A DNA stretch of 64,000 nt from Posidonia oceanica (lineage: Eukaryota; Streptophyta; Magnoliopsida; Alismatales; Posidoniaceae). The translations under genes and the position numbers were made by a program. Positions within the stretch are counted from its first letter, which is position 1, and each line of letters begins with the position of its first letter. Shown here one piece after another: positions 34,641 through 45,792 of the stretch. The notes below the pieces were generated by a model. It was not told where the DNA came from. It made no database searches and saw only the letters and a program-made list of their open reading frames with translations. The stretch lies in NCBI GenBank assembly GCA_037176725.1, contig JAZBRS010000014.1, forward strand, positions 71,902,501-71,966,500, read 5' to 3'.

Positions 34641-35075
34641 AAGATCAGGAGCAATGGTAGCTATATTTTGATGGTGCTGTAAACAAAAAGGGCCGAGGCA
34701 TAGGCGCAGTGCTGACAACGCCCCAGGGACAGATGATTCCCTTCTCCAGGAAGCTGACCTTCAAATGCACCAACAACGAAGCAGAATACGAGGCATGCAT
34801 CCTTGGACTGAATGTTGCCCTCGAGCATGAGGTACAGAAGCTGCTGGTGCACGGCGATGCTATGCTGGTGATCTCTCAAGTAAATGGCGAGTAGAAAACG
34901 AAAGATCCGAAGCTATTGCCATATCATGAACACCTGTTGAAGCTGATAGAACAATTTGCAAGCATCCGCTTCACATACATGAACCGAGCAAGGAACGCAT
35001 ATGCAGATGCGTTAGCTACCCTGGCGTCCTGGCTCAGCATACCTGAAGACAGCATAGTGGATGTATCTGTTGCAC
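34641..35075 (+). pseudogene. Element O second (archaeal-like) RNase H domain
   Basis: A second RNase H carries all four expected acidic positions: YFDGA, NNEAEYEACILGL, HGDAMLVISQ and NAYADALATLAS. Acquisition of this extra domain is a hallmark of the Tat lineage. It would degrade RNA in the RNA-DNA hybrid. Stops are at 34658 (TAG) and 34892 (TAG). In M the same Trp-type codon after VNG(E/D) is TGA rather than TAG, so the two copies were hit independently. Confidence 0.85.
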
Positions 35076-36382
35076 GCATTAAGCAGCCTACACACTGTAT
35101 GAGCATCGAGGAGGCAGATTGAACAACAGAGGAGCAGCCCTGGTACAAAGACATAAAAGCTTTCTTGGAATCTGGCAGCTTTCCACCCGGTACCTCACCA
35201 GTGGACAAGAAAACTCTGACGTGTCTGGTGTCAAAATATGTATTGGAGGCGGGACAGCTGTACAAAAGATCATACAATCAAATGCTCCTACGTTGCCTGA
35301 ACAAATCAGAGGCTGATGCGCTGATGCTTCAAGTGCATGCGAGGACCTGCGGTGGGCACTTGAATGGCGTCCTCCTAGCCAAGAAAATAATGCTGCAAGG
35401 ATACTATTGGCTCACTATGGAAGCTGACTGCCGCCGATTTGTACGCAGATGCCATAACTGCCAAGTGCACGGCAACTTTATTCAGGCGCCTCCTCAAGAA
35501 CTGCACAGCATGTCGTCGCCATGGCCCTTCTCCACCTAGGGGATTGTTGTCATTGGCGCCATCCACCCTCTAGCTTCTAATGATCATTGTTACATTCTGG
35601 TAGTGATTGAATACTTCACTAAATGGGTGGAAGCGACCTCCTACAAGACGGTGACTGCCGTGGCTACGAAAAAGTTTATCAGAAACAATATCATAGCCCG
35701 GTACGGGGTCCCGCATGCAATCATATCTGACAATGGCACAAATTTCATTGCTAAGAGGATTGAAGACTATCTGCAGAGCTTCAGTATCAAACATCACAGA
35801 TCCTTGCCTTATCGGCCACAGATGAACGGTGCAGTAGATTCCGCCAACAAAAATCTGGTCAAAATCCTGAAGAAAATGGCGGAAACTCATAAAGACTGGC
35901 ACGACAAGCTTCCTTACACACTCTGGGCGTATAGGACATCTGTCCGCACTTCAACAAGCGCCACCCCATACTCTCTGGTGTACGGCATGGAGGCAGTGCC
36001 GCCCGTCGAGGTAGAGATCCCCTCACTACGGATCCTACGTGAAGCTGAGTTGGATGAAGCGGAATGGGTCGAAGACCGCTGTGTCCAACTGATCCTGATT
36101 GATGAGCACAGGCTGCAAGCTATGCATAATGCTCACTGCTATCAAAAGAGGATGGCCAGATCTTACTTGAAGAAAGTTCAGCCAAGAGGTTTCCAGACAG
36201 GGGACCTTGTTCTCCGTGCCATTCACTTGCCTGATGGTTGAGGGAAATTCCGACTTAACTGGCGTGGCCCCTTTGTAGTAAAGCAAGTCTTTTCGGGCGG
36301 TGCCGTAACCCTTGAGGATATGGATTAGGTCGAGCAGTCTGAGCCCGTCAACCTCTGCTACCTCAAGAAGTACTATCAGTAG
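35076..36382 (+). pseudogene. Element O integrase domain
   Basis: This is the C-terminal part of pol, ending at the genuine stop after CYLKKYYQ (36380-36382), the same terminus as in M. The HHCC zinc finger is present (VHARTCGGHLN..CHNCQ). In the core, the first catalytic Asp position reads GIVVIGAI (Asp to Val; M keeps GIDVIGAI). The second is intact (SDNGTNF). The Glu position reads NGAVDSANKN (M has NGAVESANKN). Premature stops are at 35120 (TGA), 35537 (TAG, also in M), 36239 (TGA; M has CGA) and 36326 (TAG; M has CAG). It would insert the cDNA but cannot be active here. Confidence 0.88.
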
Positions 36383-37899
36383 CCGAAGGCGGCCCCATTG
36401 CAGATACTCTTCTTCCACCTACACACTTACATTCTCACTTCTTGCATTCCCATCCTACCTGCATCTTCTATCTTGTCTCTCACTTTTGTACTTGAACATC
36501 CGCTTATGCTTCCTCTATCCTACTCTTGCATCATCTCTCTTTTCAAATCATCATTGTCATCCTCCCAAAACATGCATCATCTCTTTTTCAAATCATCATC
36601 GTCATCCTCTTAAGTCACATATTGCATCTTCTGCTCGGTGATGAAAACCAGAAGTGCTTGCCTGCTCTGGAAAGAGTCCACCCTGCCTCACCCGGCACTA
36701 CTTAGACGCCTTAGCAAGCAAGGGAGCCACCATCAATCAGGACAGGCCAACTGCCTAAACTCGTAAGGACATATACCTCTGAGGGAGAAAAAAAAAGAGA
36801 AGAAATGCTAGGATGTGAGTTGAGAAAGTGAGAATAGATATCTAGGCTTGGGCACGTCCAAGGAACAGAAGACAAAGACAGAAACCGGCCCTAGAGATAG
36901 TGGTGTGCAGTCTAACCTTGCTCCTTCTACCCATCACATAGCAGACCCAAAGCCCATATCCATTACAACCCAAACACCCTTCCTTTTACCTCCAAAATGG
37001 GGATAGCAAAAGCTTGTGAAAAAAAAAGAGAAAAAGAAAACAAACAAGCAAACAAAAAAAAAAACAAGACAAAAAAAAGGGGGAAAAAGCAAGCAAAAAA
37101 GGAAAAAATAAAGAAAGAAAAGAAAAGGGCAAGATTCAGCCCAAAAATACAGGCAACATCATCCCCCCCCGTACCTTACAAGAAACCTAAGGGTGTAAGC
37201 CTAAAAGGGTCTACCACTTCCCTCCAAAAACAAACACTTACCATCTCCTGGCTAGGGGCAGAGAAAGACTGCATACCCACGAGGGAGAAATCAAAAAAAG
37301 AGAGCAGAAAAAGTAGGTGTAGGTCCTAAAAGCTTGGTAGGTAACTTGTCCTCACCATATCACCACCTGTATACTGCCAACACCCATTCCGGAGTGCCAC
37401 CAGCAAGCTAAGAGTCCAAGCAGGGCCCGGTGAGTCAGGGATCACTCCCTTCCTTTGTAGCAGGCACCAAAGCACTCCGTATGCTGAGGGCACCAAAAGC
37501 ATACTAATCATCTCTTAAGCACACCAACCTGCATCATGCATGCATGCATCTTCAATCATCCTTTCCTTCCTATCAATCGTCCTGCTCTGCAACTCGCTTC
37601 GACTCTGAGACAGTACTCCTTGCCAAGCACGCGTTGACGCTGTTCGAGCTGCGCTGGTCCAGATCTCCTGTCAAGTCCTCGCCCCGTGTCAATAAGACTG
37701 CTATAGATCTTTCCTGCTTATGATTGCTTAGCTGTTTTGTTCTGATATTAACTGCTGAATACATGTTGAACTGCTTTATCAGTCTCGGATTCTGCTTTCT
37801 GCAAAAGATTATATGCCTGTGTGATCTGACTATCTACAGTATTGATAACAGGTACCTTCAAGTTCTGCAGCATCTGCCTGTACCCCTGCGGCCTGCGCC
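36383..37899 (+). other. Element O spacer between integrase and extra ORF
   Basis: About 1.5 kb without a supported gene. The part at 36840-36930 aligns with the corresponding spacer of M. An A-rich block of AAAG/AAAC type at 37015-37135 produces a Lys-rich shadow ORF. A promoter for the downstream ORF may be here, but no clear TATA box could be assigned. Confidence 0.5.
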
Positions 37900-39102
37900 A
37901 TGGGTTATCCAACTCTTGAAACCCCAGTGCACTGTTCTGAAGCCCTGCGGGGCTGGATTGGCAAGCTTACTTGGGAAGATTGCGAGAAGCTGCGCCTCTG
38001 GGGCATACCCACAAAACTACTGAAAGCGGCTGATGTCGAAGTGAGCCGTCATCTTCTGTGCGCTGCCGCAAGATTCTGGAAGCCCGCGCACCATGTCTTC
38101 TGCTTCGGAAGAACTAAACTGACACCTACTCTGGAAGAGGTGCGTCGCATCTGTGGCTTCTCTCGGCTGATGGGACCGCCCATTTTCATGAGGCGTGACA
38201 AATACATAGTGGTCCTCTGCAAGCTATCTGGGCTATCTACTGATAGGTGCCAGCAAAGATTGATCTGCACCAGCAGCCCTGCGCCCATGCTGCGCTTGCA
38301 CTACTTTGATGAAATCATAGACAAGCGTGCTGAACTCGGAGATGATTTGTGGCTTCGGGGATTTGTCACCCGATTTCTGGTAGAGCTGATCTTCACTCAT
38401 GGTCGGATGACAGTCGGGATAGAAATTGCTGAAATCACACTAGCTGTGGTGACTAGGCAGATTAACCTGGCACCTGTTGTCTTGGCTAAAACTTACTGCG
38501 GGCTGGACCGCATCTCCCACCGCTACCGCCACATCCACAGCTGCGGAGTGCTAGTGCAGATTTGGCTGGCTGCACACCTTGAACTGGACTTGCTGCGCCC
38601 TCGGGGCCACATCATTGAAACATACTACAATAGCGGCCATGCCAAGACAATCAAGAAGGTCCCCGAAGAATACAAGAAGTTATCTGAGCTGACGGACGAC
38701 ATCATCACCTGGCGCATCATCCCGTCTGCGGCCGAGCCATTTACTATCTTCTTCAATACCCGCGACGCGCGACTCGTGGTGCTGCCTGGATTCACTGGAG
38801 GCGTGGAGTATCACCCCATCTGGGTCATGCGACAGTTCGGACTCCAGTAGGGTGCCTTTATAGACAGCACCGCCCCAAGACTACTTCAAGCATATCCTTA
38901 CGGGACAGCATCTGCTACAGTAAAACTGGCTGATCTCATGCAGCGTGGAGTGTAGCCTACTGACCTAGCATCTGCACAAGGCTCGGGGTGCACTCCCGAA
39001 TATCTGACGGAGGTACAAGCTTTCTGGCTTATCAATGAGATACCTCCTGGCGCTCCTAAGTTCCTTGACTCCAGAAAGGCAAAGAAAGCCAGGACCAACT
39101 AG
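37900..39102 (+). pseudogene. Element O extra ORF, plant-mobile-domain-like (DUF7745-type), broken
   Basis: A sense ORF of 400 codons lies downstream of integrase, starting ATGGGTTATCC and ending TAG at 39100-39102. The M copy (5474-6676) aligns over the whole length. Landmarks are SRHLLCAAARFWKPAHHVFC, LTPTLEEVRRICGFS, HGRMTVGIEIAEITLAVVTR, YCGLDRISHR, EPFTIFFNTRDARLVVLPGF and EYHPIWVMRQFG. Two in-frame stops are at 38848 (TAG where M has CAG) and 38953 (TAG). No frameshift. The W-K-P..H-x-F..LTPTLEEV core matches the style of plant-mobile-domain/DUF7745 proteins carried by plant retroelements, whose function is unknown. An AATAAA hexamer 72 nt after the stop suggests a separate transcript. 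Gene 1 at 54659 is a distant relative. Confidence 0.7.
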
Positions 39103-39173
39103 AGCGTCCATGTAACTGTCTGCCTATTTTCTGCTGTAAACTTTTGGCCTGCCACAGGCATGTAATCAAGTTC

Positions 39174-39179
39174 AATAAA
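39174..39179 (+). terminator. Putative polyadenylation signal after the O extra ORF
   Basis: AATAAA occurs 72 nt after the ORF stop with an upstream TGTAATC element. The surrounding sequence is recognisable in M, but the hexamer is degraded there. Confidence 0.5.
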
Positions 39180-39639
39180 TGCAAAAGGCGTTCTGAGCCT
39201 CCTGTTCGCATTTCAGATCTGCTTCAAGTGCATACATCATCATATCAATCATATCTGCAGGGCCCCTGGCCAGACTTGCTGCCAAACACTGCGGGAAAGT
39301 CCTCATCAGGCAACCCAACTGCCGACCCATAGCATCTGAGCAAACAAGCTACCGGGCACCGTCATCCGGATCTTCATCGACGGGCTGGCACCCCCAACTG
39401 CTCGGCGATAGGTCCGTCAACTTGTCATCATCCTTGGGTTGGTACCCCAAACTACTCATCTGGCAAACACGACAGTTTTGTCTTCATCCTCTGCTTTCGA
39501 TGCCAAGGACGCGTTGGCCAACCCCTGGTATCATCTTGATACCAGGGGCATCTTTTGATCCCCCCTTGGTATCATTCTCCTTCTCTCTCCCTCATGATAT
39601 TCCTGGTATCTTGAGATGATTCGCTCTCGCGAAACCCAT
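39180..39639 (+). other. Element O 3' UTR, unique part
   Basis: No gene is seen. The stretch holds two short inverted TTGATACC/GGTATCA words around 39525-39575, with the phrase CAGGGGCATCTTTTGATCC that is also hinted at in M near 4980-5010. The tandem array begins immediately after. Confidence 0.4.
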
Positions 39640-40650
39640 TCATTTGCCGACCAATAAGTCCGATATCTTATCATCTCTTTCCCTTTGCCGGCTGATAAGT
39701 TCGATATCTTATCATTCCTTTATCCCCTCTTTGTCGGCCGATAAGTCCGATATCTTATCATTCTATTCTTTTATTCATTTGCCGGCCGATAAGTCCGATA
39801 TCTTATCATCTCTTTCCCTTTGCCGGCCGATAAGTCTGATATCCTATCATTCCACTATCCCCTCTTTGCCGGCCGATAAGTCTGATATCTTATCAGTCTA
39901 TTCTTTTATTCATTTGCCGGCAGATAAGTCCGATATCTTATCATCTCTTTCCCTTTGCCGGCCGATAAGTCTGATATCTTATCATTCCTTTATCCCCTCT
40001 TTGCCGGCCGATAAGTCCGATATCTTATCATTCTATTCTTTTATTCATTTACCGGCCGATAAGTCCGATATCTTATCATCTCTTTCCCTTTGCCGGCCGA
40101 TAAGTCCGATATCTTATCATTCCTTTATCCTCTCTTTGCCGGCCGATAAGTCCGATATCTTATCATTCTATTCTTTTATTCATTTGCCGGTCAATAAGTC
40201 CGATATCTTATCATCTCTTTCCCTTTGTCGGTCGATAAGTCCGATATCTTATCATCTCTTTCCCTTTGCCGGTCGATAAGTCCGATATCTTATCATTCCT
40301 TTATCCCCTCTTTGCCGACCGATAAGTCCGATATCTTATGATCTCTTTCCCTTTGCCGGCCGATAAGTCCGATATCTTATCATTCCTTTATCCGCTCTTT
40401 GTCGGCCGATAAGTCCGATATCTTATCATTCTATTCTTTTATTCATTTGTTGGCCGATAGATTCGATATCTTATCATCTCTCTCCTTTTGCCGGTCGATA
40501 AGTCCGATATCTTATCATTCCTTTATCCCCTCTTTGCCGGCCGATAAGTCCGATATCTTATCATCTCTTTCCCTTTGCTGGCCGATAAGTCCGATATCTT
40601 ATCATCTCTTTCCCTTTGCCGATCGATAAGTTCGATATCTTATCAATCTT
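39640..40650 (+). repeat. 3' UTR tandem array A (GATAAG palindromes)
   Basis: About 23 units of roughly 40-51 bp, each centred on GATAAGTCCGATATCTTATC, in which GATAAG and CTTATC form an inverted repeat around TCCGATAT. Spacer text alternates between CATCTCTTTCCCTTTGCCGGCC, CATTCCTTTATCCCCTCTTT and CATTCTATTCTTTTATTC. Around twenty units keep GATAAG. ORFs reading SDILSSLSLCRPIS are repeat artefacts. Confidence 0.9.
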
Positions 40651-40822
40651 TTTCATATCAATCAATCAATCAATCAATCCCTTTTTTTCTTATCAATCAA
40701 TCAATCACTCTTTTTCTTATCAATCAATCATTCACTCCTTTTCTTATCAATTTCAATCAATCACTCATTTTCTTATCAATTTCAATCAATCACTCTTTTT
40801 CTTATCAATCAATCAATCACTG
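40651..40822 (+). repeat. (ATCA)n-type simple repeat
   Basis: Runs of ATCAATCAATCA alternate with CTTTTTCTTATCA between the two palindromic arrays. It appears to have grown from the TTATCA end of array A. Confidence 0.8.
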
Positions 40823-41715
40823 CTCTTTCCGGTTGATAGGACTGTAAACTATCATCTTGGGCTGGTGTTTCATCTAGCCCGCAGTTGTGTTATACGGCTG
40901 ACATCTAGTAACTGTCCCTCGTAATTGCACTTTCCGGTTGATAGGGTCGTAAACTATCATTCTCTGGCTGATGATCCAAAACTCATCCTTGGCTGATATC
41001 CGAAACTATCACTTGCAATTACGTTATACAGTTGATAACTATCCCTTGCAATAGCACTTTCTGGTTGATAGGACCGTAAACTATCACTTGCAATTGCATT
41101 ATATGGCTGATAACCAGTAACTATCCCTCATGATTGCACTTTCCGGTTGATAGGTCCGTAAACTATCGCTCCCGGTTGATAGGTCCGTAAACTATCGCTC
41201 CCGGTTGATAGGACCGTAAACTATCGTTGCGCCAATCATGTAATACGGCTAATATCCAGTAACTATTACTCGCAAATGCCCTTTCCGGTTGATAGGACCG
41301 TATACTATCGCTCCCGGTTGATATGCTCGTAAACTATCGCTTCCGGTTGATAGGCCCGTAAACTATCGCTCCCGGTTGATAGGACCGTAAACTATCATTC
41401 TCTGGCATTTGCGTTATACGGCTGATATCCAGTAACTATCACTCACAACTACTTCCGGTTGATAGGTCCATAAACTATCGCTTTCGGTTGATAGGACTGT
41501 AAACTATCGCTTCCAGTTGATAGGTTCGTAAACTATTGCTTCCGGTTGATAGGTCCGTAAACTGTCGCTTCCGGTTGATAGGTCCGTAAACTATCGCTTC
41601 CGGTTGATAGGTCCGTAAACTATCACTTACGGTTGATAGGTCCGTAAACTATCGCTCCCGGTTGATAGGTCCGTAAACTATCGCTTCCGGTTGATAGGAC
41701 CGTAAACTATCCGGC
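40823..41715 (+). repeat. 3' UTR tandem array B (GATAG..CTATC palindromes)
   Basis: About twenty copies of a 29-bp unit, CGGTTGATAGGTCCGTAAAC plus TATCGCTTC, are interspersed in the first half with units of the type GCTGATATCCAGTAACTATC. Each unit carries a GATAG/CTATC inverted repeat. It is a second array of different sequence but the same design as array A. Confidence 0.88.
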
Positions 41716-42174
41716 CGATAAGCCCGACACCTTATCACCCTCTTTGCGCGACTTTGTCCCAGGAAAGCAAAGTCCCGCATCCCTCTGCGATAGGAGAGCC
41801 GGCCTCTCTCCCCTCGCACCCTCTTTGCTAGCCTGCTCCCCGAGCGGGAACAAGCTGCACTTTTCCTCCTCGCCTTGTCATGCAAGTTTGGCCTGCTTGC
41901 CGAGTCCTTGCGCCGCATCGCGCTTCTTTTTAGCTTTCTTCTTTTGCATCACCTTTGCACTTTATCTTTCTAACACTGCATACTAGTCCAGTATCATCAA
42001 CATCTTCTGCTACATCAGCATTCTGAGCTGCACTAACATTTGCATCGCATTTGCATTGGCATGCATTGCATACTTTGCATCTCATCCATCTGCACCTACA
42101 CCTTTGCAATGTGGCAACGGGCTACGATTTTCGGTGTATCCGTCGAATAAGTAGCTCACGCCTATAGCAATGGG
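41716..42174 (+). other. Element O 3' UTR end up to the rearrangement junction
   Basis: This starts with one degenerate array A unit (GATAAGCCCGACACCTTATC), then GC-richer unique sequence, then TTTGCAT-rich text at 42030-42110. No polypurine tract or LTR start follows. Instead, sequence homologous to M RNase H begins at about 42175, so the true 3' end of O is missing here. Confidence 0.5.
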
Positions 42175-42440
42175 CTACTGATACATCCACTACACGATAT
42201 GCGGGTATGGAGAGCCAAGATGCTAAGGTTGCCAAAGCATCTGCATAGGCGTTCTTGGCTCTATTCATGTAAGTGAAGCGGATGTCTTCATATTCTTCTA
42301 TCAGCTTTAGCAGGCATTCATGATAAGGTACCAGCTTGGGGTCCTTGGTCTTTCAGTCACCGTTAACCTGGGAGATGACCAGCATCGCATCTCCGTGTAC
42401 ATGTAGCTTGTGCACATCATGTTCGAGTGCGACATGCAGT
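42175..42440 (-). pseudogene. Duplicate of the M RNase H remnant
   Basis: Minus-strand sequence matches 9676-9940 with only a few substitutions (for example the shared HGDAMLVISQ coding stretch, and the same stop as 9853). It marks the left edge of the duplicated segment of about 10.3 kb. Confidence 0.85.
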
Positions 42441-43767
42441 TGTGGATATGGGGTTTTGAGAGGAGGAGGATTTCCGGAGGAGAAGGAGGCTTCGCCTCTC
42501 CCTTTTTTTTTGTTGCTATTCGCTCCTTCTTGGGGTCCCCTTTTGTTGTATCCGACTTCTTCATTCCACGTGTGTTGAAGTCAGTATGATTGCCACTCTC
42601 GGTTTGCTTTCGCTGGCCCTCGAGGCGCCTTGGGGAGATGTGACATGGTTGCAGGTTCAGCTACCTTGGGACAACGCCAACGTTGCCCAAGGGTGCTCGT
42701 GCTTGGTGAATTTCTTCTACTTTCTTCTTCCTCCTTGTATGACAAATGTTAGTAAAACAAACAAAAATAATGCAAAAATGGATCAATATGGTGTAGTAAC
42801 TTATTCAGAATAAATAGAAAAATGGAGAAACGCAATGAAATACGTACCCAAGGGGTTTGATCCCCCCGGTTGCGACTGATGAAAATGTATGCTTAGCTAC
42901 AACAATATATGAACTCAATATGCTTGATTATGCTATGGAATTAAATATGTGGTATGAGAAAAGGCAAAGAAAACAATAAATAGAGTCCCCTTTTATCTAT
43001 GCACGAAGTGCAAGACATGTCGACATGATGCCACCGACGACAAAGGGAAGCTCAAGCTCTTTCAAAGACTCTCCACCTCTCAGAATTTCTCTTCACTATT
43101 TCAATTCTCAAGGACCCTACTTCTCTCTAAAAATCTTTCAATCTCAAAAAAACATGTGAGCTCCAAAAATCCGGCCCTTAACCCTGTAGGGGTACCCCTG
43201 CTTTTATAGAAGCAGGGAGGAGCAAAAAAGGACACAAAGGCCAAGTCAGCAGAATTTCCTATTTCAGAAGTGTTATACGCTGGAAAAGTAGCGCATAATG
43301 TTATAAGCGGGAGTTCCAGCGTATAACGACCTCCGAGACATAACTGCTAGGATAAAGGAAGATTCCCCAATTAAGGAGTCATTAAGTGTGTTTAACTCAG
43401 CTTTGATTACTTTGACCGGTCAACAGGTTCCAAAGAAGGCAAAAAACGATTTTTGGATTTGGCCAAATAAAGAAAGTTTTGGGTTGACTGGGTTGCCACA
43501 ATGGATGCTTGAAAACCAGCGGCCAAAGTTGTATGCTGAGAAGTCGGCGTACAACACCCTCAGTCAGTTTAATTTCCAAATTTGATCAAGACATGAAGAA
43601 CAATCAAGTTGCGGACACTTGGGGCTTAGATAGGGATAACATTTTGGACTGGAGAGAAGACGTTTGGCTCGAGTAAGACGTCCTGGATTGGGCAAAGGGC
43701 TTCTAAAAACAACTTAATGCAATAGACTATACTAACATGAAGGGAGTGCCAAATCGAGGTATCTACA
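42441..43767 (-). mobile_element. N LTR copy c
   Basis: A 1,327-bp copy of LTR a (9941-11296) with a deletion of about 30 bp in the GCTGGAAAACCAGCGGCCAA repeat near 43520. The TATA box is at 43202-43207, and the 14-bp inverted repeat is kept at 43272-43285 and 43314-43327. Confidence 0.82.
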
Positions 43768-44436
43768 GATTGCCCTTCCTTGAAGATGGGTTCAGCACGA
43801 AGCTATCTACAAGGAGAGACGATACCCCTGTGTGGCGCTACCTGGAGATCCTAAATGAAATCCAATGCCTACAGCCACCAGACTAGGACGAGACATAAAG
43901 AAGGTCGGCTAAAGAAACACGGCCAAGGAGATTGCCCAAGGGGAACAAATTAACAACATGCCACAGGGATTGCCCGCGAATGTCAAAGTAAAAGACTTGC
44001 CACGGGGATTGCCCGCGGGGGTCAAACTAAAAGACTTGCCACGGGGATTGCCTGCGGGGGTCAAACTAAAAAGACTTGCCACGGGGATTGCCCGTGGGGA
44101 TCAAGCTTAAAAGATGGATAACTAATGTTTCCGACGACCACTCAATGCGAATGCAATACAATGCGTTATGCATGGATGCATGTTGACGGGAATGCAAAAG
44201 AGGGGGTCATGATATGCAATGCATGACTCTAGGTAATGAGGTTCCTCCATCATCGCCGGCTTTAATTTGTATATTGGGTTGGCTCAGGAATTTTTCTCAC
44301 CACCTAAGGCGGACTGACACATGCGTGAATGTAATTCGTCATAATCAGGTGCCATTTCCTCGAGCGTAGCCTACACTCTCCAAGGGGACCGTTGTCTCAT
44401 GATACGCGGGTTGGCGAGCGAGAGGTCCATGATGCT
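43768..44436 (-). mobile_element. N 3' UTR remnant 3 with tandem repeats
   Basis: This is a copy of 11297-11980. It carries the purine run before LTR c, four CCACGGGGATTGCCCGC units at 43960-44110, and the GCGAATGCAATACAATGCG repeat. No gene. Confidence 0.65.
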
Positions 44437-45792
44437 TGTGGATATGGGGTTTTGGAGAGGAGGAGGCTTGTTGTGTCTATTTGGTGCTTCCTTGTTGCCT
44501 CTTTTTTGTATCCAACTCCGTCACTCCACGTGTGATGGAATCAGCATGATCGCCACTCTCGGTTCGCTTTCGCCGGCCCTCGAGACGCCTTTGGGGAGAT
44601 GTAGTGTGGTTGTGGGTTCCGCTACCTTGGGACAACGCCAGCGTTGCCCAAGGGTGCCCATGCTTGGTGAGCTCTTTCTTCCTTCTTCCTCCTTGTACGA
44701 CAAACGTTAGCAAAGCAAAACAAACAAAATAATATAAAGATGGATCAATATGTGTAGTAACCTATCCAGTCATAGTAGAAAAGAATATAAAGAAAGAATA
44801 GTGAGATACGTACCCGAGGGGTTTGATCCCCTCCGGTTGCAACTAATAGAGATGTATGCCTAACTAAAACAATATATGAACTTGAAATAAAAATGCTTGA
44901 TTATGCTACGGAATTAAACATGTGATATCAGAAATGAAATGGAAACAAATGAAATAGAGTCTCCTTTGTCTATGCACAAGGTGCAAACCGTGTTGACATG
45001 AAGCCAACAATGACAAAAGGATGCTCAAGCTTTTCGAAGACTCTCCTTCTTTCAAAATCTCTCTTCTCTCTTTCAATTCTTTAGGACCTCACATCTCTAA
45101 GATTTTTAATCTCAAGAGAGCATGTGAGTTCAAAAATTCCTCTACTACTTTTCTCTCTCCAAATTCCGGCTATGAACTTTGTGGGGGTACCCCTGCTTTT
45201 ATAGAAGCAAGGGAGGAACAAAAAAGGACATAAATGCCAAGTCAGTAGAGTTTCCTGTTTCGGAAGTGTTATACGCTGGAAGACCAGCGTATAACGTTAT
45301 AAGTAAGAGCACCCACGTATAACGACCTCCGAAGCATAACTGCCAAGATTAGAGAAGATTCTAAAATTAAGGAGTCTTTAAGTGTGATTAAACTCGACTT
45401 TGATGGCTTTGACCGGTGAACATATTCCAAAGAAGGCAAAAAAAAGATTTTTGGATTTGGCCAAATAAGGAAAGTTCTGGGCTGACTGGGTTGCCACGTT
45501 GGACGCTGAAAAACCAGCGGCCAATGTTTGGCGCTGTAGAACCAGCGGCCAACATTGTACGCTGAAAATTCAACGGACAGCACCCTTAATCAGTTTAACT
45601 TCCAAATTTGGTCAGGACGTGAAGAACACTCAGGTTGCCAACATTTAGGGCTTAGATAAGGATAGCATTTTGAACTTGAGAGGAACATTTGGCTCAAGTG
45701 AGACATTCAGGAATGGGTGGAGGGCTTCTAAGAGCGACCTAATGCAAGAGACTATCCTAACATGACGGGAGTGCCAAAACGGGGTATCTACA
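44437..45792 (-). mobile_element. N LTR copy d
   Basis: A 1,356-bp copy corresponding to LTR b. The TATA box is at 45198-45203, and the hairpin TTATACGCTGG-AAGA-CCAGCGTATAA lies near 45270-45295. In the motif region it reads CCAACATTGTACGCTG, one change from copy b. Confidence 0.82.

Noticed and set aside
21425..36382. Genetic-code reassignment or programmed TAG readthrough as the reason for the many TAGs
   Set aside because: Sibling copies have CAG at most of the same positions, TGA and TAA also occur, and catalytic residues are lost. Decay is therefore the simpler explanation. Only the two shared TAGs are kept as an open question.
39640..41715. CRISPR-like regularly spaced palindromic repeats
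   Set aside because: The units are contiguous tandem repeats with repeated, not unique, intervening text and lie in a plant retroelement 3' UTR. No cas genes or leader are present.
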